Part shown: piece by piece, positions 44,861-55,546 of the stretch
Layout of the letters: every line of letters begins with the position of its first letter
Numbering within the stretch: the stretch's first letter is position 1
NCBI GenBank assembly: GCA_963575745.1
Contig: CAUYUJ010015949.1
Location: 66,001-130,000 of the forward strand
DNA: 64,000 bases
Direction of reading: 5' to 3'
From: Prorocentrum cordatum
Taxonomy: Eukaryota > Sar > Dinophyceae > Prorocentrales > Prorocentraceae
Made by a program: the position numbers and the translations under genes
Notes under the pieces: generated by a model
What the model saw: only the letters and a program-made list of their open reading frames with translations
Database searches by the model: none
What the model was told of the DNA's origin: nothing

Positions 44861-45853
44861 TTGTTGATGCTGATAATGGTGGTGGTGTTGCTGATGATGT
44901 TGACGGCGATGATGATGATGTTGCTGATGCTGATGATGGTGTTGGTGTTGATGTTTATGATGATGGTGATGATGATTATTAGGATGGTGATGTTGATGCT
45001 GGTACTGACGATGCTGATGATGATGCTAATGCTGATTGATGATGGTGGAGGTGGTGATGATGACGAAGATGATGATGACGACGGATGATGAGGATGATGA
45101 GGATGATGCCGATGACGATGTTGTTGATGACGGTGATGCTGCTGCTGATGATGATGGTGCTTATGATTGATGATGTTGATGTTGCTGATGATTATGAGGA
45201 GACTTATAATGCTGCTGATGATGATGCTCATGCTGATGATGCTTATGACGATGATGAAAATGATGATGACGATGATGATGCTGCTGATGAGTATGATGTT
45301 GCTGATGCTGATGCTGATGCTGCTGATGATGATGATGTTGTGCATGATGACGGTGATGATGCTGCTGATGTTGATGTTGATGTTGATGGAATTTTTCATG
45401 GTGATGGTGATGCTGATGCTGATGGTTGTGCTGATGATGATGATGATGATGATCACGATTATGATGCTGGTGATGATGCTGATGATGATACTGATGCTGA
45501 TGATGATGATGATGAGCGTGTTCATGATGATGCTTGTGATGATGAGGCGGATGACGATGATGATGCCGATGCTGATGCTGCTGATGATGATGTTTTTGTG
45601 GATGGTGCTGATAGTGATGATGCTGATGATTCTGATGCTGTTGATGATGATAATGCTGCTGATGATGCTGATGATGCTGATGATGCTGCTGCTGATGCTG
45701 CTGCTGACGGTGAGGACGATGATGATGAGGATGAGCATGAGGACGACGATGATGGTGGTGATGATGCTGATGCTGATGATCATGATGTTGATGGTGCTGG
45801 TGCTGGTGATGATGATCATGGTGCTGCTGATGATGATGATGATGATGATGATG

Positions 45854-45895
<42 letters not shown>

Positions 45896-46050
45896 CTGAT
45901 GCTGATGCTGATGCTGATGCTGATGCTGATGCTGATGCTGATGCTGATGCTGATGCTGATGATGAGGAGGAGGGGATGAGGAGGAGGAGGGGTAGGAGGA
46001 GGAGGAGGAGGAGGAGGAGGAGGAGGAGGAGGAGGAGCAGGAGGCGCAGG
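44745..46050. repeat. TGATGC/TGATGA array, then (GAG)n
   Basis: About 1.2 kb of TGATGATGC words with a clean (GATGCT)n block at 45,893-45,960, then GAGGAG to 46,035. It gives long spurious Met/Asp/His/Ser frames on both strands and fills most of intron 5. Confidence 0.95.
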
Positions 46051-46219
46051 AGGAACGCAGAGGAGGACGCATGGGGAAAGAGGAAGAGATGACATGTGAT
46101 CAGAAGGAGCAGCTGCAGCAGGAGGAGCGATGAAAAGAACGCACAGCAGGAGGAGCAGGAACGCACGGCAGGAGGAGCGATGAAGAGAGCCGGACCGGAG
46201 GGCCTGGCGCGGGGGCCAG

Positions 46220-46273
46220 GGGCGCGGAGAGCGACCTGCTGCTGCTGCTCCTCCGCAGGCTGCTCTCCACGAG
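46220..46273 (+). CDS. DEAH helicase exon 6 (helix after the DEVH box)
   Basis: The exon encodes (R)GAESDLLLLLLRRLLST(R). This is the amphipathic helix that follows motif II in DHX57/DHX29-type helicases (HER-x-x-ESD-hydrophobic). It fits in frame between exon 5 (CG|) and exon 7 (AG|). The acceptor is GGCCAG|GGGC and the donor is ACGAG|GCGCCC (GC). The Leu run is biased in composition, so this exon alone would be weak; the two matching phases and the ESD motif support it. Confidence 0.8.
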
Positions 46274-46314
46274 GCGCCCCCCGCGACGAGGGCAAGGACG
46301 ACGAGGAACGCGGA

Positions 46315-46318
46315 CGAT

Positions 46319-46351
<33 letters not shown>

Positions 46352-46475
46352 GACGAGGACGACGAGGACGAGGAGGACGAGGACGAGGAGGACGAGGACG
46401 AGGACCGCGGACGACGACGACGACGAGGAGGATGCGGATGCGGGCTAGGACGAGGACGAGGACGACGAGGGCGGT
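46315..46475. repeat. GACGAGGACGAG array
   Basis: Six-base GACGAG units in intron 6, starting about 40 bases after the exon 6 donor. Bases 46,475-47,850 have no supported feature. Confidence 0.9.
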
Positions 46476-48282
46476 CCATCCAGCAGGCTGGTGCCTCGTT
46501 GTCCACGCGGCGGCGGCCCCAGCGCGGGCGCTGCGGGCCGAACGCCGCCAGTGGCCCAGGATCGAGCGGCACCGAGCGATCCGCGCTGTCGGAGGGCCGC
46601 AACCGCGCGAGGCGGAAGGATCCACGCGGTGGTGAGAGGCCGACCGACGATGTCATCGCGACGTGAACCCGCGGTGAGGTGGGCGGCAGTCTGCGGGATA
46701 GTGCTGCGCAGATCAGTGCAAGCCGATGCCGCGCTGCAACACAAGTAGCACATACGACGTCGGAGTCCCAGGACGCCCTCGAGTTTGTCAATCTTTCCTG
46801 GGCGTTCCCCTCTCTCCCTCCCCGTCGGCGTGCTCGCCATCCTCCTTCCTTCTCCTCTTCTCCTCTGCCTGGTTGCGACGGTTGGGGATGTGGAGTGCCA
46901 TCCGTGGCACGTCTTGCATTTCTGGCCCAACTTTGGGTTCCGTTGCTGTTCGGCTTGTGGTGAATCGGTAACGAAGTACCCACGCTGCTTGATGCGCGAG
47001 TGCATCTTGCAACGCTCTAAGAAAGGCCGTGAGATCCTTCAGCGGATCAGCAAGGGTCTCTACCATGGCCAACAAGGGCCTTTTAAGGGCCACGCAGGGC
47101 CGCGAGGACGGCATCACCAGACGGGAAGCTGGCCTTCGAGGCGGCCCGCCTGGTTTTGTCTTCCAGTGAGTTCGCTGCCACACTGTGATCACCAACGATT
47201 TCTAGCGAATTCTTCCGCCTGATCCCCTTGATGCTCTGATCTGCGACCACTTGGCGAACCCGAAGTACCCCTGCGGTCCAATCGACTATTGGTTATCAGA
47301 TGGCCCCGCTTGGGCCATGAGGCTGCAAACTTCCTTCGCGCTCCGCGCTCTACCAAGCTGGCGGCCCGCGCAAGCCGCGGCGCGGGGTCGCTAGGTCTTC
47401 TCGCCAGGGCCCGTTTCTTTTCGTCGCTCATGTGGTTGCCCATCTGAGACACGCCGGTGCGCGCCGAAGTGCTCGGGACAGAACATCACACATCACCCGC
47501 TTCTGGTGCTCTGCCTTCCTGCCTTATCCCCCTCCTCAGGGGCATCGTCAGGGGGTGATAGGCTCAGGTGCAAGGCACCGACCGCCAGTCGCCCACTCGT
47601 TGCCGATATGCGCCTGATGACCCCCCCCCCGCCCAGGAACATGCGGTTTCGCCATCGGGGCCCATTATCCGATCTATTGGCGATGCATCGCCGATTCCAC
47701 GTCGATGTTCGCCCTCTGGACACAAGGGCGAGAAACCTCAGGGCGCCTTCCCTCGGGATCCCTCTGCTTAATGGCGATCTCGGCGCGGAGCTTCTCGGGC
47801 TGCACCAAAGGCGCTGGTGACCCTTGCAATTGGGGCACCAGGCCCTGGGAGGAGGAGAATGAGGAGAATGAGGAGGAGGAGGAGGAGAAGGAGGAGGAGG
47901 CAAGCTGGCACCCCCTTTGTCAATCATTTTTCCTTCCGCCTGCTCCCTATTTGAGCAGCGAGCGAGAGGCCCCTCTCTCGAACACTCTTTTTGTTGCCGT
48001 AGTGCGGGTTGCACGGGTCCAAACCTTTTGTCGCGACTTTGGAGAAGGTCGGAGAGGTCCCTGACTCAGAGCCCCTCCGTGGCCGAAGCCGCAAAAGCAG
48101 TGCCGAAGCGTCCTGGCTCGCATAGACTTGGTATCGCTTGGACGTGTGCATTTTTCCTTCGGCGAGGACCATCGAGGAGCATTTTTCCTTTGGCGCCCTG
48201 CCGCTGGCGCGCTGGCTGCACCGCGGCCGCCGCGCGGGGGCCCGCGTGCCGCCCTGTGCGTCGGCCGCTTCGTGGCGCGCAG

Positions 48283-48358
48283 GCGGAAGGGCACGCTGAA
48301 GGTCGTGCTCATGAGCGCGACCGTGGACACCCGGAAGATGTCGAACTATTTTCAGTCA
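48283..48358 (+). CDS. DEAH helicase exon 7 (motif III, SAT)
   Basis: The exon reads (R)RKGTLKVVLMSATVDTRKM and then SNYFQS. MSAT is motif III, which couples ATP hydrolysis to unwinding, and the D-x-x-K/R-M-S-x-Y-F tail is family-typical. The acceptor is GCGCAG|GCGG. The donor is inferred as CAGTCA|GCGG (GC), which keeps phase 0 into exon 8; a GT at 48,355-48,356 would break the frame. A foldback element begins about 35 bases downstream. Confidence 0.88.
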
Positions 48359-48391
48359 GCGGTGGGGGGGAGGCCGGACAGGGCCAGGATT

Positions 48392-48577
48392 ATGTCGGGC
48401 GTGTCTCCCTACAGGGGGATTTTCGACGAAAAATATCAGATACCCTAAAGATGCACCCAAAAGGCAAACAAATACTCAAAAAATAGTCCCCATATTATTT
48501 TTTGAGTTTTTTGGGACTACGTTGGGGTATTTTTCTTTTTCGTCGAATATCCCCCTGTAGAAGGACAGGCCCGACTT
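48392..48577. repeat. Foldback element with CTACAGGGGGAT-TTCGACGAAAAA arms
   Basis: GTCGGGCGTGTCTCCCTACA and GGGGGATTTTCGACGAAAAA pair with TTTTTCGTCGAATATCCCCC and TGTAGAAGGACAGGCCCGAC. The loop contains AAAAAATAGTCCC/GGGACTA. It begins about 35 bases after helicase exon 7. Confidence 0.88.
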
Positions 48578-50269
48578 AAGGCTAGGGCGAGGATAAATCT
48601 CGGAGGTGGGTAGGCCTCCTGCCCTGACACGTCGATGAAGGAATTGATTCTCTTCGGTTCGCGAGAGGGCGTCGCGGCCGTCGTCTTTGCGGGTCCAGGT
48701 CCGTCGGTGTCGGTCCCAGGCCGTTTTCACTAAGGGGAGGTTTACTAAAGGGAGGTTTGTCCACCGCCGACAATAAGAGGAGGCCGCGGCACCCGAGACA
48801 TTCTGCAGAGCCGCCGCATCTCGGAGTTTCTCGACGTGTCCTTGCCAGACTTTATCCTCGTCCTGGCCTCGTCTTCGGGAGGAGACAGCCGCCTTGGCAA
48901 GACGAGTTCACAGTATCCGCAGCAGCCTGGCAATCACCTCATGCGCAGTATTGCTGCGCCATGTCGAGCGTCGTAATTTGTGTCCATGAGCTCGACATTC
49001 AAGTGTCCGGGAAGTCCAGAGAATGGGGGGGGCCAATTGCATTATGAAGCAGTCGTCCACGGCGGTTGTGAATTTGAACTTGACCTATTGCCAACTGGGG
49101 GTGCTTGCCGGACACATCTCGTATTCGCACCAGCCTCACGTATCTGACATCATGCCCTCGCGCTGGAAAGTATTGGCTGTGTGGTATATGCCCATTCTGC
49201 AGATCTCGTGTATCCACCAGTTCGTGCTGCTGGACCTGATCTGTAGAGGCAACGCAGCGTAGCAGGCAGGGTGTTGATGTTTCGGCCCGCTCCAGTCCTC
49301 TGCCCTGTCTCAGCTGGCGCGGGTCTGAACCGCCCCGCCTTGTCATCCACCGTCGTTCTCCTTCTCGCTGCAAACTTGCTGATCGTCCCCTTTCTCCTCC
49401 CACGCCGCTTCCCTCTTGGAAGCAGTCTGCAGGTTACCTGTGGGCGTGTCCAGGGCCTCCTTGGGCCTCTTTGGGTGGGGGACTCCTCGGGGCATGTTTT
49501 TAGGGACCGTCGAGGATCTCGGCGCCATCGCCGGCGCGATGTTTCTACCGAACTCTCCCGAAGAGGCTTCTGAAAACGCCTGGGCGAGTCTTGGGGCCGT
49601 GTTGGTGCCGTCGTGTGTCAGTCTTGGGCCGTTTTGGAAGGGGTTACTGGGCCGTCTCGGGGTTCTAAGCCGTTTTGGACCTCCTCGAGAGTTTGTCAAG
49701 ATCTCCGCCAAGGAGGAGGAGGAGGAGGAGGACGTTCGGGAGGAGGATGAGGAGGAGAGGGGGCGAGGGCATCTCCGAAGTCTTCGCGGAGTCCCCCAGA
49801 GGCTCACAGGGACGTAACACATCCAAACTCTGTGATCATTGCACTCCCTCGATCATCGAACCCCAGATCGCTGATGCCTCGTTCTCGTCCATATCGCAGC
49901 CCTGGAGCTGCCGCCTCCTCGGTGACCCTTTTTGCCCCTTGCAGCCAAGAGGCTGAAATAAGGCACAGTTTGGATTCGGAAGGGGCTCGGCGTTCCTTAC
50001 GTCCTTCCGTGGTTGTTCCTCTAGCCCTTCTCGTGCACCCAAGCTTTTTTGAAGCCACATAGGGACGTCGTTCCTTATTTAGCGTTCCTTATTTCAGCAG
50101 CCCGACTGCACTTTCTGAGTGTCAGTGGCCCAGAGACGCCTCACCCCACGCCGTCTTCTTTTTGTGTCCCAGTGAGTTCACTTGCATGGCAGTGCGGTGT
50201 GGCGCACGTTGGTGCCATGCCGACGCTCCAGTTGGCGTAGATTGTCGTCTTGGTGCTCGAGACGTTGAA

Positions 50270-50475
50270 GGTTAGTGTCCTCCTCCTCCTCCTCCTCCTA
50301 CTCCTCCTCCTCCTCCTCCTCCTCCTACTCCTACTCCTACTCCTCCTCCTCCTCCTCCTCCTCCCCCTCCTCCTCCTCATCCTCCTCCTCTTCCTCCTCC
50401 TCCTCCTCCCTCCACCTCCTCCTCCGCCCCCTCCTCCGCCCCCTCCTCCCCCTCCCGTCCTCCTCCTCCTCTTAG
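50270..50475. repeat. (CTC)n array
   Basis: CTCCTC with TAC interruptions in intron 7. Bases 48,580-50,270 hold short GAG runs (49,708-49,765) and no supported gene. Confidence 0.95.
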
Positions 50476-51026
50476 AGCGGCGGTCGGAGAGCGCGGTACT
50501 GCACTCTCCCGCGCGCGGCCACGGCCCTGCGCCCCAGCCCGCTGAAGGCGAGCGCGCCCCCCCAGGCTCGAGAGACGCCGCCGCCGATCGGGCCGGCTCC
50601 TCGGTCGGGCGGCCCCGAGGGAGGCTGCTGCCGTGTTCGCCTCGGCGCCCGGGCGCCTCGCCTCGGCATCGTTTAACCGATCCCGATCCCCATCCCCTTC
50701 GAGACCCCCACCAAGATACCCCCCAGTAGGGGATGCACTCCTCGAAACCCGAAGGATACGGCCCATGTCCCCATCCGGGGGGGTAAATCGGCCAGTGGAG
50801 CCCAGGCCACGTCGCTGGGGATGGGGATCGGTTGAACGGAACTCATCGCCGAGCGCCGACGTCGATGGCGTTGGCCGTTCGACGCGTGCAGTGGCGTGTC
50901 GACGTCGACGTCGGCTCGCCTCTTGACCATCGACGTCGACGCCGAGGTCGATGGTCGATGACCCTCGGCTTCGGTCGATGATTGTCGACGCCGCCAGGTC
51001 CAGCGGGCACGGCTGGGGCCAGGGGA

Positions 51027-51370
51027 TCGGCAGCGGGCGAGGGGGAGGCAGTGAGAAGGAGAAGGCCCTCTCAGGGGGGGGGACTTCTCAGAAGTCCTCG
51101 CGCTGCCTTCTCGGGAGTCGTCTGTGTCTTGGGGGGAGGGGCAGAACACTTCTCAGAAAGCCTGGGGACTTCCGAGCCTTCTGAGTCTCAAAGTCCCAGG
51201 ACTCCCCAGGAGGCCCCACGGCCTCCAGAACACCCCTCCCGAGGACCAGAGGGCCCCCTGGGGCTCCAACATCGAGCAAAAAGCTGGGGGCACCTTGGCC
51301 AGGGGCACCTTCAGCAACCCCCGATGAGAAGGCCTTCTCCTCCTCATTCTCCCCCCCGGCTCGCCGCCGA
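51027..51370. repeat. Family A element, copy 5 (with internal insertion)
   Basis: The ends ATCGGCAGCGGGCGAGGGGG and CGGCTCGCCGCCGA match the family, but the interior is about 140 bases longer, carrying CCCAGGACTCCCCAGGAGGC-type sequence at about 51,185-51,330. Confidence 0.65.
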
Positions 51371-51729
51371 ACGAGCTTGGTCAGTCTGGAGACCACGGCC
51401 TCGCCCCTGGCAGCCGGCACGCCGCACGTCCTCGCGAAGCACCGCCTCCCTCTCCTGCCGACCCCCTGCGGGCAGCTCGCGGATGAGGTCGCCATCCTTG
51501 CAGGGGTGCCTTTGGTCCCTCGTGCAGTGTGCGGCGGGGCCCTCTCGCTGCCTTTTTGGGGCTGGGTTCTTTACCGGTTCCGCTCTGCCGCTCCTCCTGC
51601 CGGCCGTGTCTGTGGGGCCCCGTGGGAGGCCCTGGGCGCGCAACGTGGCGCTCAGCTCCCCGCGTTGGGTCAACTTCGAGGGCTGAAGCGCCGCGGTAAA
51701 CAAATAGAGTGAGCCCTGGCCCGCCGCCC

Positions 51730-52312
51730 TCACCCCTTGTCGCTGGCGTCAGTCGTCGCGGCACCGATCGAGCCTGGGAACGCGCTGCGTCCCTGTGCCC
51801 ACCTGCAGCGCGAACGCCACTGCTTGCCCTCAGGTCCTCGCAGCTCGCACTCCAGCTTGATCGCCACGGCCGCCCTGGGCGCAGGCTTGCTGGTCTTGGC
51901 GACTCGGCGCGTGGTGTCGCTCCCGCCCAGCGCGCCGCCCAACGCCGAGATCCACATGCCCGCGCCCTCGGCCACTTGTGACCAGCTTGTGTCTCGCAGC
52001 AGGCAGCAAACGACCGTGATCAGCAGCAGCACCCTTCGCAGCCTGGTCGGCGAGCTGGTTGCCGATCCCTGTAGGTAGTGCGGCCGCCGTCAACCACAGG
52101 CCGCCGACACTGGAGAGCAGGCGCCTTCGCACCGTGAGGCCGGCCTCGCACAAGCCGCCGAATTCGTCCAGGGAGCCTCCGCACTTCGCGCCGCAGGGGT
52201 CACTACGCGTAGCCGAAGCTCGCATTTGTTGGCGCGCCCGTGCTCTGAGGCCCAGGGACGCGGAGCTGCTGCCGACCATTTCGGTGACGGGCGGCGGCGC
52301 GAACCGCAGCAC
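51730..52312 (-). pseudogene. Possible decayed LINE C-terminus (RNase H-like)
   Basis: On the minus strand one frame reads TGIGNQLADQAAKGAAADHG, which resembles the G-N-x-x-A-D-x-A-A-K helix near the end of RNase H domains in non-LTR retrotransposons. A second minus frame continues with SWSQVAEGAGMWISALGG. The frames are broken and no reverse transcriptase was seen, so this is a weak call. Confidence 0.3.
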
Positions 52313-52373
52313 CGCGATAATCCCGTTTTCAAAAGCGAGCCTGCGTCACTGGTCACGGGGGCTGCGCATGCCG

Positions 52374-52475
52374 GACGGGGCTAGGACGAGGATCAATCTG
52401 TTCCAGAGCGTTTGGGAACACACTCAGAGCGTTCCAGCACGCTCTGAGAAGGCCGCGGCGACCGAGACATCCTCC
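52374..52475. repeat. Second copy of the GACGGGGCTAGGACGAGGAT segment
   Basis: Matches 17,470-17,580, including CAGAGCGTTCCAGCACGCTCTGAGAAGG. Bases 52,500-53,150 form an AT-richer island with no repeat or gene I can assign. Confidence 0.65.
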
Positions 52476-53677
52476 ATAACGACTCTAGAGCCGCCAGACT
52501 TCTAAGATTTATCACTGTCAAGGATCCGTCCACCGATAGCGCCTTTTGAAAAGGATTCGCCTTGCCACATGTAGAATTGTTACACAATTTCACTGTGTGG
52601 AATAGACGGTGAGACATTAACCGGCGGGACCTTCGTTTTGAAAGCTGTCCTTCTGTGTTATGTGCACGTCCGTTCAGGATCATTGAGGACTTTTTCAGCG
52701 AGAGCTTCCATGTAAGAGATGAACTACCATCCATCCGAGTAACTGTTATAAGTGTTCGCCAGGGCACGATTCGCCTTCCGTGATGGCCCCTCGTTGTTTT
52801 AAGTTGTTGGCACGAACGTGCGCGGATCTAGCTCTATAATATCAATTTGGCCTGTTCTTCATCTGCAACTGCAACTTGTAAGCCGGGTGTGCGCGACGTC
52901 CGTCTTGTCATCTGTTGGAAGTGTTTAAGGCGCATGCATGCGGCGCTCAGGCGTGAACCGCATGACGAAACGACCCGCTCTCAATGATTGTAGCCGCTAG
53001 TTGTTAAGACGAGTGTGGGCGGCGCGCGATAGCTATTGTTTCTGAAACCGGCCGCCCTCCATAGTCATACGTGTCAGAAGTATGTTGGGCAAGTGGGCGC
53101 GGTGCTAAGGCGATCACCGGATTTAGGAAAAAAGGCCCGACCTCCATCTTTGTAGCCCTTGGACCGTTCTAGCTCCGAGATCAGTTTGCGGTGGCGAGGT
53201 CTCAGACGGCACTGTGTGCCAGCGCGGGGCGAGCCCTGTGGCGAGAGGCGGCTGGGGGAACCAGCGGAGGCGGGGCGGGAGGTTCCGCATCGCTCGGGCG
53301 TGTGCCTTTCTTCTCGTCGAGGGCCACGGGGCTGCGCCCTGGGCCACCTGGGAGCAGAAGAAACTACACACGCCGTCGACATGCGCAGGGCAGGGCCGTC
53401 CGGACGGTGGCGAGGCGGGGGCAGGACGGGGGAGCCACGCCCGCCCGCACGCACGCGCGCCAGGCCCAGGCCGCGACCGCTGGGGCAACACCGAAGTCGT
53501 CGGGCGCGCCCGGGGGCGCGCGCCTGGCCAGGGGCGCGCCCGCCCGCGGGGCCGCGCGCCCGGCGGCCTCGGCGCCCCCTGCCCGCCGCGCCCGGCCGCC
53601 CGCGGGGGCAGCACGGAGGCCCACGCAGCGCAGGGGCGGTTCGGCAGGCGCCGCCACGTGCTTTGGCATCGCTCGGG

Positions 53678-53679
53678 CG

Positions 53680-53707
<28 letters not shown>
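53678..53707. repeat. Poly-T tract, about 28 bases
   Basis: An uninterrupted T run directly after the family F words GGCATCGCTCGGGCG. This could be an inverse poly-A tail of a retroposed sequence or a simple homopolymer. Confidence 0.8.
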
Positions 53708-53711
<4 letters not shown>

Positions 53712-53856
53712 CGCACTCCGGAAGAATATTTATTGTTGATCCCCCTTCACCAGTGCATTCTGTTTGTTCTCAATCAAAGTGCGCCCTCGACGCTCGCACC
53801 CGGTTTTTTGACAGGGGAAGTCTTGGTGCTCAAACTGTGTCCCTGGCCCCCCGGAT

Positions 53857-53857
53857 T

Positions 53858-53900
<43 letters not shown>

Positions 53901-54420
53901 CGGCTCCCGCCTGAGACTTCCTTCAAATTTTCTCAGGACCCCCGCTCCTGAGACTTCCTCACAATATACTCAGGATCTGTGCTCCCGCTTGTGACTTCCT
54001 CGCAATTTAGTCAGGACCCCCGCTCCCATCTGAGACTTTCTCACAATATACTCAGGAACGGCGCTCCCGCTTGAGACTTCCTCGCAATTGAATCAAGACT
54101 TCCTTGCAATTTAATCAAGTCGCCTGCTCCCGCCAGAGAGCCCTTCACATTTTATTCAGGAATTGCGCTCTCGCCTGTGACTTCATTCAAGTTCTTCATT
54201 CAATTTATTCAGAAATCGGGCTTTCGACGCTCAGGGAACGCGCTGCGCCAAGGACGCCGTTGGAATTTACTTCGTAATCGCGCTCTCGCCATACTCAGGC
54301 ATCCCGCGTGAATGTCCCACCCGCTCGACCCGCCCGTCAGGGGATCGCCCGCCCGTCGTGGGCTCCCGCCGGAGACTTCCTTGAGGAACGGCGCTTTCGC
54401 CTAGGACTTCCTCGAACGTT
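53857..54420. repeat. (CAA)n then about 50-bp GCTCCCGCTTGAGACTTCCT tandem repeat
   Basis: CAACAA run at 53,858-53,900, then degenerate units TGAGACTTCCTCACAATATA with CTCAGGA and CGCTCCCGC. A CTC/CCTCC region follows to 54,520. Confidence 0.8.
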
Positions 54421-54949
54421 CACGCTCTTACCTTCCTGCTCCTCCTCCCTCTCCCCCCTCCCTTCTTCTCTCCTCCCTTCTCTCTCCCTCCTCTCTCCCC
54501 TCATCCTTATGCCTCTCTGCCCTATCCCGTCTTCCTACTCTCCCTCCTCCCTGGGAAGCCCAGCTCGGCCCCCTGGGAAGCCACGTGGTGGCGCCGTCGG
54601 CTCCATCTGCCGCAGAGCCCGAGATGCGGGTCACACGTGGGCCACTTGTCCGACCGCCGGCCCGGATTCGTAGGTCGACCCTGCCAAATCAGGGGTGCCC
54701 TTGCGTCCTGTGCCTCGCGACCCGTGCCTCCTGCATTCCTACGGCACTGTGGCCCTCAGAAGGGTCGTGTGTCCTCTCGCGTGCTCGGATGTCTCAGGGG
54801 CGCCCATGCGGGGCCACCTTGGGGCCACCTCGGGGGCCTCTGTGTGGGGCCCTGGGGGCTGGAGCGCCCGTGGGGGCCTCTTGGGGGCGCTCGGTGGGTG
54901 TAAAAGGAGGAAGGATGGAGGAGCAGGAGGAGGCAGGAGGGAGGGCAGA

Positions 54950-55085
54950 CCCGCGGAGGAGGAGGAGGAGGAGGAGGAGGAAAAGAATGGGATGAGTAGT
55001 GAGGAGGACGAGGAGGAGGAGGAGGAGGAGGAGGAGAAGGAGGAAGGGGAGGAAGGGGAGGAGGAGGAGGAGGAGGAGGAGGCTT
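54950..55085. repeat. (GAG)n purine array
   Basis: GAGGAGG in intron 7. A second array lies at 55,345-55,455, ending about 90 bases upstream of the exon 8 acceptor. Bases 55,085-55,345 have coding-like composition (NSRIFEATDLENVD, GDKTHNRGRVSEAM) but no recognised family. Confidence 0.9.
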
Positions 55086-55546
55086 GGAGACTTGGAGACT
55101 ACCTCGAGGGGAAACCCCCTCGCTCGCCACACCCTGCGCGTCACAAAACTCACGAATCTTCGAAGCTACAGACCTCGAAAATGTCGACCTCTGCAGCTTG
55201 CAGGCCCTTGTACTCGGAGATAAAACACACAACCGAGGACGGGTCAGCGAAGCCATGCAGACGGGCGACCTCATGGTCAATGAGAGGAGGAGCAAACTGG
55301 AAGCCGTATCCCACCGTCCCAACTCCAGTCCCAGCGCCTCCCCCTGAAGATGAGGAGGAAGAGGAGGAGGCGGAGGAGGAGAAGGAACGCCAGGAGGAGG
55401 AGGAGGAGGAGGACGAGGAGGAGGTGGAGCAGGACGAGGAGGATGGGGAGGGAGGGAGGGAGAGAGGACCACCCCCTGCATCGGGAGGGCAGCCTGTCCT
55501 CGGCCGCCGGGCCCCCCCCCTCCGCGCGGCGGCGGGGCTCGCCCAG

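Noticed and set aside
44635-46983. Very long open frames on both strands
   Set aside because: They are translations of the TGATGC, GAG and GACGAG arrays, with no motif and no sequence conservation expected.
52390-52770. 124-codon minus-strand frame in an AT-richer island
   Set aside because: Overlaps a dispersed repeat at one end and has no recognisable motif.
55130-55345. Coding-like stretch in intron 7
   Set aside because: Residue mix looks natural but no family was recognised and no splice join to the helicase keeps both frame and motif order; noted only.
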